This document shows, in pieces, positions 54,594 to 64,000 of a stretch of DNA of 64,000 nt (positions within the stretch are counted from its first letter, which is position 1; the number at the start of each line of letters is the position of its first letter). The position numbers and the translations under genes are program-made. This stretch comes from Hemerocallis citrina (lineage: Eukaryota; Streptophyta; Magnoliopsida; Asparagales; Asphodelaceae). The notes beneath the pieces are model-generated. The model did not search any database, was not told where the DNA came from, and saw only the letters and a program-made list of their open reading frames with translations. The DNA is taken from positions 52,296,565-52,360,564 of the forward strand of contig CM030366.1 of the NCBI GenBank assembly GCA_017893485.1. The letters are read 5' to 3'.

Positions 54594-55929
54594 CGGCTGT
54601 GGCATGGGAGGCCGGACAACCGCTGGTGATTGAAGAGGTGGAGGTGGCTCTGCCTTCGAATCAAGATTCTGTACACTTCACTCTGCCACACCGATGTCTA
54701 CTTCTGGGAAGCTAAGGTATATAGAGAGCGATGATGATGATTGGTTGATATAATTATATATAATTTATGACAACCGATTTTAGCTTATTAATTAATTAAA
54801 TGGAATTTTTTAGTGTGTGTGTGTGATTTTCTCAGGGCCAGACACCAATGTTCCCTCGAATCTTTGGCCATGAAGCAGGAGGGTAAAAATTTTGATACTA
54901 CCTTTTTAGTTATAGCTAATTGTGTCAAAATTTGAACGAAATTGTTGTCTGAAGAGATTGCATGTGTTAATCCTAAAGAGAAATTGTTGTCGAAACTTAT
55001 TATTATTATTACTATTTTCAGGATTGTGGAGAGCGTTGGCAAAGGAGTGACAGATGTTGCACCAGGTGACCATGTACTCCCAGTTTTCACCGGAGAATGC
55101 AACGACTGTGCTCACTGCAAATCTGAAGAGAGCAACATGTGCAATCTCCTCAGGATTAACCCTGATCGTGGAGTCATGATCAGTGATGGGCAGTCGAGGT
55201 TTTCCATAAACGGAAAGCCCATCTACCACTTTGTCGGAACTTCCACTTTCAGCGAGTACACTGTGGTCCATGTCGGTTGCCTTGCCATGGTCAATCCTTT
55301 GGCTCCTCTCGACAAAGTCCGCGTCCTTAGCCATGGCATTTCCACTGGTAAAAAAAATAAAAAATACTTCATTAATTCTAGCTATTAGATTCTCTATATA
55401 TAGAGTTTTAAATTCACTTCTATATATATTCAAATTGGCGGCTTATTCTCTTTTTAGGTCTTGGGGCTACTTTAAATGTCGCAAAACCGACAAAGGGTTT
55501 GACTGTGGTTGTTTTCGGATTGGGGGCAGTAGGCCTTGCTGTGAGTGTTTATACTTTTTTGTCATTTCAATTAGTTGTTTTTAATACACCTTTTTTGTTC
55601 AAATTCTATGTTTGTTTGGTTTTTTTTTGGATGAATAGGTTGCTGAAGGAGCAAGGATTGCTGGTGCTTCAAAGATTATTGGTGTTGATCTCAACTCTGC
55701 CAGATTTGAAGAAGGTAAGATTGTTAACTCAATTCCTACAACTTCCGATTTAGTAATTAGTGCAGTGGCAGTCAGTCTTTCGCATATAATGTCGCTACCT
55801 TACAATTTATTACATCCGAGAAAAATTTATCGTATTTTAACATCTCTGTATTCTTCTATATAACCAGCAAGGACATTTGGTGTGAACGAGTTTGTAAATC
55901 CAAAAGACTATGACAGACCAATTCAAGAG
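54594..55929 (+). pseudogene. Captured alcohol dehydrogenase exons (class P ADH)
   Basis: Six exon pieces keep GT/AG introns: 54594-54716, 54836-54882, 55022-55347, 55458-55540, 55639-55714 and 55868-55929. They cover roughly residues 13-250 of a 380-residue plant ADH. Motifs are [58 protein letters not shown] (structural zinc loop intact), FGLGAVGLA (NAD-binding) and NEFVNPKDYDRPIQE. The first exon lost about 14 bases (after EVEVALP), shifting the frame. VLSHGISTG has His where the catalytic zinc Cys is expected. The first exon and the C-terminal third are absent, so it is a captured fragment, not a working gene. Confidence 0.9.
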
Positions 55930-56122
55930 GTTTGTTTCTGAACTTCCATTTCGTATTCAAATCAAACCATCAACTATCACTAGACATAACTGTGATAGTG
56001 TATTTAATTTGGAAAAATGAAATACTATGATCTCCTATTAGCTATAATGAGCCACACTCTACAAATTAATCATGTATTATTATTGTTCTAAAAAAAATTT
56101 CTTGCGTAAACGAATTTTGCAG

Positions 56123-56525
56123 GGACTAATCGGGTCTGGTGTGACTTTCTATGTGCAATCTTGGTGCATATCGACGAGAGGGCCTCTTTTCTCAGCTATG
56201 TTCAGTCCACTCTGCACTGTTGTCGTTAACTTCGCAATCCTATTGCTTCATGAGCATCTTTATACTGGAAGGTATTTTTCTTATTTTATGAAGCTTAATG
56301 TACTATCAGTACGAAAAATTGATTAATTTGATTATCCTATTTTGATAATCTATTTTTTAAATTACTTCCAACTTGCTTGGTGGTGGTGCTATAGTATTGG
56401 GACTGTATGTAGTTTTGTGGGGCAAAGCTTATAACGATACCAGTACAAAGAGCTTTGAAACAGAGACCGAGGAACCTCTAATACTTGAGAAGAACAAGTT
56501 ACAAGATGAGACTGACAATGTATAG
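56123..56525 (+). pseudogene. Captured WAT1/MtN21-type transporter exons
   Basis: Exon 56123-56271 encodes GLIGSGVTFYVQSWCISTRG and then LFSAMFSPLCTVVVNFAILL. Exon about 56372-56525 encodes LLGGGAIVLGLYVVLWGKAY and an acidic tail ending in TAG. These are the last membrane segments and C-terminus of an EamA-family WAT1-related protein. The acceptor of the second exon reads CAA instead of CAG. It follows the ADH fragment after only about 190 bases, in place of the missing ADH 3' exons, which marks a Helitron capture junction. Confidence 0.87.
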
Positions 56526-56599
56526 GATTTCAAAGTGATGAACATCCAATTCTGTCCCATCTTAAAACTATAATTTCTTTTATAATATTGTTATGTTCA

Positions 56600-56712
56600 G
56601 GGTCTTGTTCAATACTGCATTTGTTCAATCTGACATGTTGGTGATGAATCGTGATGAAATTGATGTTGTATGGAATGCCAAGGACCAGTTCTCGAAGGAC
56701 TTCAAAGCAGAG
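56600..56712 (+). pseudogene. Captured formin exon (PTEN-C2 domain)
   Basis: The exon encodes FRVLFNTAFVQSDMLVMNRD, then EIDVVWNAKDQFSKDFKAE with donor GAG/GTAGGT. The wording (FNTAF, LNRDEID, WDAKDQFPKDF) is that of the PTEN-like C2 domain of plant class II formins, which nucleate actin. Only this exon is present, followed by the Helitron 3' end. Confidence 0.8.
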
Positions 56713-56889
56713 GTAGGTGATTGTTTCTCTTATGTGGTAGTGAATCTCCCTAATATAATGATAGTTGAAAGTGTATTCATGCTTGAATCAGGTACTCTTT
56801 ACAGATTATAATTCTGTTAAATATTTTACTATTTCTTTTCTTATTCGATATACAAATTCATTTAATTGAATGACAAAACTTTTTATAGG

Positions 56890-56915
56890 CGTGCATCGCA
56901 CGTGCATTATACGAG
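56890..56915 (+). other. Helitron 3' terminal hairpin
   Basis: CGTGC-ATC-GCACG forms a 5-base-pair stem, then TGCATTATACGAG ends the element before T. It matches the usual hairpin plus CTAG terminus except for CGAG. Confidence 0.7.
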
Positions 56916-57336
56916 TTTGGTTTAAACCGATGACGAGGGACAGACAATCATAAGACCCGAGCCCTTATACTTGGTTGTGGATTTATCATTTTCTGTTGTA
57001 ATTTGGGGTAGGACATTCCTTGAAGCTTGGGATGAGCCCACTAATCTATTATGGCTCTATTAGGTCACGTGACTAAGATGGTTCAAAATTTGTGTTCAAT
57101 GTCCTTACTGGTCCTTTGAATTGTGAGAAAGTCCATTCTTATGTTCATTTATCTCATTGGTCGATCAATTTTACTGGCAAGGAGATTCGTGTTGAAATTC
57201 TTTACGGAATTAGACCAGGATTCAAGGATTACACATTAATGGGGCGAAGCCCTAAGTATGGGAGAAGTTATTGGACTCCTCGGTTTGTTCTTTGCTCCTA
57301 TACCTATAATTGACCCAGTTAATTGCTGAGTTGGGT
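56916..57336. other. Spacer between Helitron and Copia LTR
   Basis: Small ORFs only. I recognise no gene or element. Confidence 0.4.
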
Positions 57337-57402
57337 TGTTGATGGCGAGGTTGATTGCTACAACTGCGTTGATCCAGAGTTGTGTTACTTTTGTTGATTC
57401 TT

Positions 57403-59501
57403 TTTATTGATAACGCGGATGGAATCGAAAGATTCCAGCTCAATATATATTAAAGAAGTAAATACAAGCAGTATTAATTTTACGAAAAGTAAAATAACAG
57501 AACAAGACAACACAGTAAAAACAGGAACAACGAAAATACGCAACGGAGCAAAAGCAACCAACAGCGACAGCTGGGACCCATGACGAAGAAAAACCCGAAG
57601 ACAGCCAACCCAGGTTGCGGGGTGAAAACACGGCAATGCACCGCGAAGGGGCACCTCAACAGAAGGGGGCACAACAAAAGAAAAGCCGCAAACCATTGAA
57701 ACAGTCGCCATAGCTACGAGAGCGCAAGAAAGAAAAATGAAGAAAGCAGCACCAAAGCAAAGCAGACGCTAATGTCACTAAGCCCCAGGGGGCGAAAGAG
57801 CTCAGTAACAGCCCAACGACACGAAGAGTACCTGCCAGACACACCAACTAAACTACAGCAAAACCAGTCCAGACACAAGGTCGGAGAGCAGAGAAGAAAC
57901 GCGCTGTACCCTCCGGAGGGAGGATCACTGCCAATGAAGCCTCCAAAGAAAGCTATCTACTAGCCCGCAACAAAGAGAAATAAAGAAACAACTGACTAAA
58001 AAGCTAGAGAAACGCTCAAAAGGAATAGATCACACGAAGCCACAGACTATCCACCAAAAACACAGCCTGGAACAACATCCCTCCCAAAAATGCTTTCGAC
58101 GAAGCACAGCCAGGACAGCAAACGCCAACCAAGGCCCGACTAAAAGCTATCAACCTCTAGCAAGGGCCACAATTATACCAAGCCAGCAAAGGCCAAGCCA
58201 AGCTAAAGGCCTCACAACAAAAGAACCAAACTGGAGCAATACAGCTACCAAATCAAAAGAAAGGACCAGCCAATAGATAACGAAAATAGCACAAAGACCT
58301 GAAAGGGAAATATACAATCAACATCAGCCATTAAGAAAGGAACCACCAAACAGTGCAACAAAAAGGAAGAAGCATCTTCCCCAACTAAAAAAACATAACT
58401 AATAACAAAACATACAAGTCTAGTACAAAAGAGAAAAGAGGAGGCAGTCAGAGCCCAACGCCATCCACCAAAAGGAAACTAAAAAAAACCTCCTGAGAGA
58501 GAGGCTAGGAGAAACTACTACCATATCAGATCTGCAAGGAAAACATCAAGAAAAGAAACCAAATTAGACTAGAACATAGCTAAATGGATAGAATATTTGT
58601 AGAACGAAAAAAACTGGTCGCCTCATCCAGACGACCTAAAGTAAGGCTGCCACTTTATTATGCGATAAAGTGGAAGACCAAAATTTGGTGAAAAATAGAA
58701 AGTCATCAATAATGTTATCGATCGTAGCCGAAGTGAGAGCAAAAATACGTGTATTCCGTTCTGACCAAACCACCCAAATCATAGCCATAATAGAAAGGAC
58801 CAAGATTTGCGGAACTCTTTCCTAAGAGATTGAGTCATCCAACAGGATGAAAATCCATTGGGGATAGAAGGAGCTTTCCAGGCAAGAACAGTAATCATCC
58901 ACAATGGTTGAACAAAGTTGCACTGGAGAAAAAGGTGATCGGCGTCCTCGTGAGTTAAAGAGCACAAAGTGCATAATTGACCTAAAGCCAGGTTTCTTTT
59001 ATTCAGAACCACAACGGTGAGAAGCATATTGTTAAGTGCAAGCCAGGTGAGAATTTTAGATTTCAGGGGCGTGCAACTACTCCATAAGGACTTATAGCGC
59101 CTGGATAAGATACCCCCGAAATTAAGGATATTGTAGAAGGATTTAACTGCGTAGGAATCAGAACTGGTCCAACGCCATTTGAAATCATTAGTAGGATACC
59201 AGGTATAAAGGTTGAGCCTGAGAAAGAGCTCATGAAGATCGTACACTAGAGAAGAAGGGAGAGTAGTACAGAAGGGTATGGACCAGAATTTTTGGTTGTT
59301 GATGATCGTAACATAGTCTGCAACCATGGCCAAAGGGTTCGAGGCCAAATGGAAGAGCGACGGGAAGGCCACCGCAAGCTTCATATTACCGAACCATAGG
59401 TCGATCCAAAATTTGTCTTAGTGCCATCAGCGCACTCATGGGATATGCCACAACGGAAAGGGCTGGCTGCTTTCCAGAATTCCTTCCAAAATGGAGAGGC
59501 C
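57403..59501 (-). mobile_element. 5'-truncated LINE with perfect 18-base duplication
   Basis: TTACTTTTGTTGATTCTT occurs at 57385-57402 and 59502-59519, directly flanking the element. The minus strand ends in AATAAAAA beside the left copy (3' end) and begins abruptly inside ORF2 at the right (5' truncation). Both are hallmarks of target-primed reverse transcription. Confidence 0.88.
58600..59501 (-). pseudogene. LINE ORF2 C-terminal region
   Basis: The minus-strand translation begins SPFWKEFWKAASPFRCGISH, then (after a frame change near 59385) LFHLASNPLAMVADYV, FKWRWTSSDSYAVKSFYNIL, KSLWSSCTPLKSKILTWLAL and LCTLCSLTHEDADHLFLQC, which is the zf-RVT domain with its Cys/His pattern. VVWSERNTRIF follows at about 58750. 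About 2 kb of 3' sequence to the left has no ORF of note. RT and endonuclease are absent. Confidence 0.85.
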
Positions 59502-60102
59502 TTACTTTTGTTGATTCTTGACACCTTGATTTTGACCATTTCAGTGTAGTGTCCACAACGGAAATTTAACGTGCACTCCAAGACCTAGATGCACCAATAA
59601 GACACCGCAATAATCGCAAAATCTCACAACTACAAAAATACAACAATATGCAGAGATAACCAATACTTCCTATTACTTAAGAAATACAAAGATATAAAGA
59701 GATCAAAAATCTCAATATCTCTCTCACCATTGAAACACTCGACACTCAACCTCTCTTGAAATTGTACAATGATAACGGTTCTCTGATTCAGATTATAAAC
59801 CATAGAGTCTACAACCACTTATATGGCCATCAAATAAACCTTAAAAGATAAACACAAATACAAACTATTGGACCCGAAATCTGTAGCCCAAATAAACACA
59901 CAACGCCGCTCGCGGTAGACTGCACTCACACGCAATTGACTGCAATAGTGTCTCGCCAAAACAGATGGCTGGGCAGTCGACTGTACAATCAATTGTCCCA
60001 TCATCTATTTGTTGTCTTCTTCTTACTGTGTCGTGTCTTCTCATTTTCTTCTCCAACTCCAACTCATCGTGCCTAAGTGTATTTGATTCCACAATCCTAA
60101 CA

Positions 60103-60113
60103 ATCTCCCACTT
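60103..60113 (-). other. Copia polypurine tract (right element)
   Basis: The minus strand reads AAGTGGGAGAT directly before TGTTAGG. Confidence 0.8.
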
Positions 60114-60799
60114 GGACTAAATGCAGAACACTTCAAAGTTATTTTATCTTCCCACAACTCATGAAAGACCCAGGTACTCCTCACTCTCATGAAGAGCACC
60201 TCTGCCCCTCCATCACATAGAGAACATCAACCACCCCTCATAGACTCATGAAGGATGTGCCCCACTATTTATCGCATAGAGCACAAATAACGGACAAACA
60301 CTTTCCCCTCTCCACCGTGTCGGATCCCGTGTCACATGACTCCCCTCCTCGCAGAATCTCTAATAAGACCCGACATGATTCACAACCTTTCAATGCACTC
60401 AATGCACTGGAAGTCTTTGTGAATGACACATTAACGATATCCGCAGATTGCTCAACCCCTACAGCCTCATTTCGGCTACACTCATTTACATCACCCTGCA
60501 TATCGGTACTAGTGCCCTCTACCTTACAAGAGCGACTTGAAGCTTCTTCTGTTATACCACAAAGAACCCTCGCCACAACAACGTCTTGCTCTCTAGGATC
60601 CCTCTCATGGTCAGCATCTCCCACTAAATGTGTAACCTCCTCTGAATTTTTCCCACAACTCATAGAACACGGTTGCACCCTACACAACCTCCATCTTGAC
60701 CCAACTGAGAGTCAACTACAGGAAAAACGCACCCCACGTCTCTAAGCAAATACATCATTCCTTATGCTTCCCTCTTTCTATGACCCTTGAACTTGCAAC
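60114..60799 (-). other. Copia non-coding interior
   Basis: Sequence between the polypurine tract and the protease relic. Opposing ORFs at 60248-60745 and 60265-60687 overlap, and neither resembles a known domain. The pol genes are missing here. Confidence 0.45.
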
Positions 60800-61770
60800 T
60801 ATACACTACTCCCCACTATCAAATATAGTTGACAAACCCTCTTTGTCTAGCCTTCCCATCGAGATAAGATTTTCCTTCAAGTCTGGGACATGCCTTGTTC
60901 TGATTATCACCGGCTTTCTTGCGAAAAATATGAACTCCACTTACAGGTAACCGTTGACCGTTACCCATGATCACATCTCCGAAAGAACCATCTCTCTAGT
61001 CCTTAAACACCTCCCTCCTCGAAGTGAAATGAAAAAGAAGCTCCTGAATTAGTACATCAATATCGCGTGTCCAACTCCACCCTGGCTGACAAGCACAACT
61101 TGGCACAACTTGTTTCATTGATCACCACATTGACTTCCTTTGCTTTTCCTACTTCTTCATAAAAGCCTTACAACTGTGCATCATGTGACCCCTCTTGTGG
61201 CAATACCAATACTCAAGACCACCTCCATCGTCGCTGCCATCAGACCCACTCTCGAACTCACTACTCTAATCATTTGTTCTTCGACTTCCCTTAGATCTCT
61301 CATGTCGCCTCTCAACTGACAGTGTGAAATCCCTAGAAAATGATGAAAATTCTCCATTTATCTTCATTCTCACCTCCTCGTTCATGATGCTGCTTACAAC
61401 ATCCTGCAGAGTCGTCGAATCTGTCATAGTCACTGTAATAGTCTATTCCACTGTACCTTCACTATCCAATAGAGTAGATAAAAGTAACAATGATTGTCTC
61501 ATTTCTAATAACTTCAATCCTGCAGCTTCCATTTGGTTGAAAACCATACAGTAATTGCTTACATGTTCTGCTATTGAACATCATTCTCTTAACTTTATGT
61601 TAATCAATTTCTTCAAGTGAAGAATTTGATTAGATGCCGACGGTTTCTCATACATATCCGTGATAATCTCCATAACTTTCTTTGCAGTATTTACCTTCGA
61701 GATGTGAAACAAAACCTTCCTACTCAGTTCCTACTGAATATGTCATAGTGCCTTTTGATCCAAATGATTC
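60800..61770 (-). pseudogene. Copia gag and protease relic (right element)
   Basis: On the minus strand, gag sequence (MKINGEFSSFSRDFTLSVER) is followed by a zinc knuckle YWYCHKRGHMMHSC whose first Cys is now Tyr. A protease-like part (HFTSRREVFKD, GSFGDVIMGNGQRLPVSG) follows with stops. RT, RNase H and integrase are absent between it and the polypurine tract, so the element is internally deleted. Its 5' end is cut by the element that begins at 61771. Confidence 0.7.
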
Positions 61771-62386
61771 TGTAGCGCCCTGAATTTCTAATATAATAAC
61801 TTAGAAAATACGTGGCACATTCCCAGTATCAACTTCAATGTAACAGTACACATAGCCCAAAAACACAAATTATTTTATTCCAAACTTTTATTACAACAAT
61901 TCTTTTTCAAATGCAGCGGAAATACAAACACCTTGAATTAAAAACATTCTTTTTACAACACTTCTCTTTATAAAAATTACACAAGGCTCTATTACATTAC
62001 TTATATTCTCCAAAGCTAACTCAAGCGTGCAAACCCCCAAATTCTAAGTAACAACCTGCAACACATGAGGCTAGAGTTGAACCCTAACCCCCAACTAAAG
62101 GGGTCAGCCATAAATGGTGTGAGTGATATAAACAAACAAACAACATAATTAAACAATAAGCATGGTTTCTTAAACAACATGTACTGAACGAGGGAAACAT
62201 ATACCAACATGTATTGTGAAGTAAGAATGACGGGAAAACATGAAAACATCAAGTGTAGCTTAACCAAATGTTAGAAGAATCATTCTCAAACAAGTACAGC
62301 TCAACTGTGCTGTATAGTCGACTGCTTAATGGACCAGTCGACTGTTCGCTGCCAATATTCGGTTATCGGTCATTCTCAATGCCACA

Positions 62387-63195
62387 GATCGGATACCCGG
62401 TTATCAGTCACTCACAACACTGTAAATTGGATACCCGGTTATCAACCACTAACAGTGATTCCCAACACTGCAGAGTATACCCAACCCCAGAACTCAATGA
62501 CTCCCAATACCGCAGAATATATCCATCTACAAATGCTAACAATACCATAGATCGGATACCCGGTTATCAGTCACTCACAACACTGCAGATTGGATACCAG
62601 GTTATCAACCACTAACAGTGATTCCCAACACCGCAGAGTATACCCAACCCCAGAGCTCAATGACTCCCAATACCGCAGAATATATCAATCTACAAACACT
62701 AACAATACCATAGATCGGATACCCGGTTATCAGTCACTCACAACACTGCAGATTGGATACCCGGTTATCAACCACTAACAGTGATTCCCAACACCGCAGA
62801 GTATACCCAACCCCAGAGCTCAATGACTCCCAATACCGCAGAATATATCCATCTACAAACGCTAACAATACCATAGATCGGATAACCGGTTATCAGTCAC
62901 TCACAACACTGCAAATTGGATACCCGGTTATCAACCACTAACAGTGATTCCCAACACCGCAGAGTATACCCTACCCCAGAGCTCAATGACTTCCAATACC
63001 GCAGAATATATCCATCTACAAATGCTAACAATACCATAGATCGGATACCCGGTTATCAGTCACTCACAACACTGCAGATTGGATACCCGGTTATGAACCA
63101 CTAACAGTGATTCCCAACACCGCAGAGTATACCCAACCCCAGAGCTAAATGACTCCCAATACCGCAGAGTATATCCATCTACAAACACTAACAAA
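62387..63195 (+). repeat. Five 163-base tandem repeats
   Basis: Units begin at 62387, 62550, 62713, 62876 and 63039 with GATCGGATACCCGGTTATCAG. Spacing is exactly 163 bases. Each unit itself contains two related halves (GGATACCCGGTTATCA twice, CCGCAGAGTATA/CCGCAGAATATA twice). Open frames through the array are a by-product of its periodicity. Confidence 0.95.
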
Positions 63196-63236
63196 CTTGA
63201 AAGAACATTCAAGATTATGAAAAACTCATCAGCACC

Positions 63237-63561
63237 AGTCGACTTATACTGTAATAAGTCGACTGCCCCGAGAACCAATATCCAAGATTATAACAAAAAC
63301 TATAAGTCGACTTAAGAACCCATCAGTCGACTTACCCGAGACAATTTCCAATAATTCTCATGAAAATATTCTAAGCACTAACAGTCGACTTAAGGAGTCA
63401 TAGGTCGACTGTCCACGAAAGAAACTAAACTTACAGAATAAATCTTAAGCATACCAGTCGACTGTAAAAGGGATTCAGTCGACTGTCCAGATCGTATTTT
63501 AAGAATTTACAGACACGGCAGTAGGGTCGTATCAGTCGACTGAATAGTAGACCAGTCGGCT
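63237..63561 (+). repeat. Recurring pairs of AGTCGACT palindromes
   Basis: Pairs start at 63237/63257, 63305/63325, 63383/63403, 63456/63477 and 63534/63554 (last member AGTCGGCT). A further pair lies at 62316/62336 on the other side of the tandem array. Within-pair spacing is 20-21 bases. Confidence 0.85.
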
Positions 63562-64000
63562 GTCGGCCTATAGTTTTCATGATTTAAGTCTGAATACAAT
63601 AATCAAAACTGAAGTTTTCTAAGGGTTCATTGCTTATGAAATTAATTCGTATTCAGGTAAAAAAAAATAACAAATCTCAACGTATCTCAGATTGGATACA
63701 GTGCTCAATCACTCAATACCTCAAAACTCAGATCTCATGTTCTAGATTCCAAATTCTTTCATTAGGGTTTCTTAATACTAAATTTCTCTCACAACTCATA
63801 ACCCAGATCTGATTTGTAACCACAAGATCCAGATATTCAACCATCCAATTCCTTATAACCATACTCAAATCCTAACATGTTTTCAAGCAATAAAGAATTT
63901 GTCAACCAAGATCTACTAAACATTCCTAGATTTCACATGCATAATATAAATAACAACTATTGCATCTTTCGCATACAAGATACACTAACTAAACAAAAAT

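Larger units (their letters stand above)
52311..56915 (+). mobile_element. Helitron with helicase relic and three captured genes
   Basis: The 5' end TCTATATATTATACTAATAGG is preceded by A, as in Helitrons that insert between A and T. Two subterminal inverted repeats follow (AGGAGAGAG/CTCTCTCCT and TTTCTCTATTT/AAATAGAGAAA). The 3' end has a hairpin CGTGC-ATC-GCACG followed by TGCATTATACGAG and T. CGAG stands where CTAG would be expected, so one base is off the CTRR rule. Inside, all on the same strand, are a PIF1-type helicase relic lacking the Rep domain and exons of ADH, a WAT1-type transporter and a formin. Confidence 0.8.
57337..60102 (-). mobile_element. Copia LTR split by a LINE
   Basis: On the minus strand it starts TGTTAGGATTGTGGAATC at 60102, right after the tract AAGTGGGAGAT (60103-60113), and ends CCATCAACA at 57337. 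Without the LINE and its duplication it is about 650 bases. No primer-binding site follows on the left, so it is the 3' LTR of a Copia element whose body lies to the right. Confidence 0.7.
61771..64000 (-). mobile_element. Partial long-LTR element running off the window
   Basis: It starts TGTAGCGCCCTG inside the Copia relic, resembling in position and layout the TGTCACGCCCCG end of 2011-5978. An LTR end of a related long-LTR family is therefore likely, oriented on the minus strand. It holds the 163-base array and the GTCGAC palindrome pairs. No coding domain is visible before the window ends. Confidence 0.5.

Noticed and set aside
54594..56712. A functional ADH gene or a functional transporter gene
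   Set aside because: ADH lacks its first and last exons, has a frameshift and a changed zinc ligand. The transporter has only its last two exons. Both lie between Helitron ends.
60248..60745. 165-codon plus-strand ORF overlapping a 140-codon minus-strand ORF
   Set aside because: It lies within a deleted Copia interior between protease relic and polypurine tract. Neither protein resembles a known family.
62268..63104. Series of 62-115 codon plus-strand ORFs with near-identical proteins
   Set aside because: They are translations of the 163-base tandem repeats, with the same frame repeated every unit. No start context or homology supports coding.
62387..63195. CRISPR-like regular repeats
   Set aside because: The units are contiguous 163-base tandem copies without unique spacers, in a plant nuclear context.

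Overview
This window is nuclear DNA of a flowering plant, most likely a eudicot. It has spliced plant genes, AT-rich non-coding DNA and dense nested transposable elements (Copia, Gypsy, LINE, Helitron, hAT and PIF/Harbinger types). The species cannot be fixed from sequence alone.

The one apparently intact host gene is a pectate-lyase-like gene on the minus strand. I rebuilt five phase-compatible exons (50836-50587, 29643-29292, 27600-27390, 27307-27239, 19785-19543). They encode about 374 residues without a stop. The gene spans about 31 kb because intron 1 (about 20.9 kb) and intron 4 (about 7.5 kb) are filled by retrotransposons. Intron 4 holds a Tat-like Gypsy element (20520-26881) that itself contains a Harbinger-type and a hAT-type MITE. 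Intron 1 holds a degenerate RTE-type LINE, cut by a hAT-type MITE (30253-30791) and by an 18.5-kb Tat-lineage Gypsy element (31241-49695, target-site duplication GATGT). That Gypsy element is in turn cut by a plus-strand chromovirus deletion derivative (39502-44155, duplication ATTTC), a solo LTR (about 45093-46537) and a small inverted-repeat element (46899-47659). It also carries an antisense block with a TATA box, spliced ORFs, a poly(A) signal and two different tandem arrays.

The left third (1-17190) is a tandem Copia array on the minus strand in which neighbouring units share LTRs: partial internal, LTR, full internal, LTR, partial internal. Two related 3-4 kb solo-LTR-like insertions in opposite orientations sit inside it (2011-5978 and 11578-14735). 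A LINE fragment and a MITE-like block separate it from the pectate lyase 3' end.

Right of the gene are a PIF/Harbinger-like MITE (51132-51955) and a 4.6-kb Helitron (52311-56915). The Helitron carries a decayed PIF1-type helicase and same-strand exon sets captured from three unrelated host genes: an alcohol dehydrogenase, a WAT1/MtN21-type transporter and a class II formin. Then come a Copia LTR split by a 5'-truncated LINE with a perfect 18-bp duplication (57337-60102), a gag/protease remnant, and from 61771 to the window end part of another long-LTR element. That last element has five 163-bp tandem repeats and recurring pairs of GTCGAC palindromes.

The strongest candidates for something new are the triple-capture Helitron, the antisense block with its palindromic W-box/ACGT array in the Tat element, the pectate lyase gene interrupted by nested elements, and the regularly spaced GTCGAC pairs.
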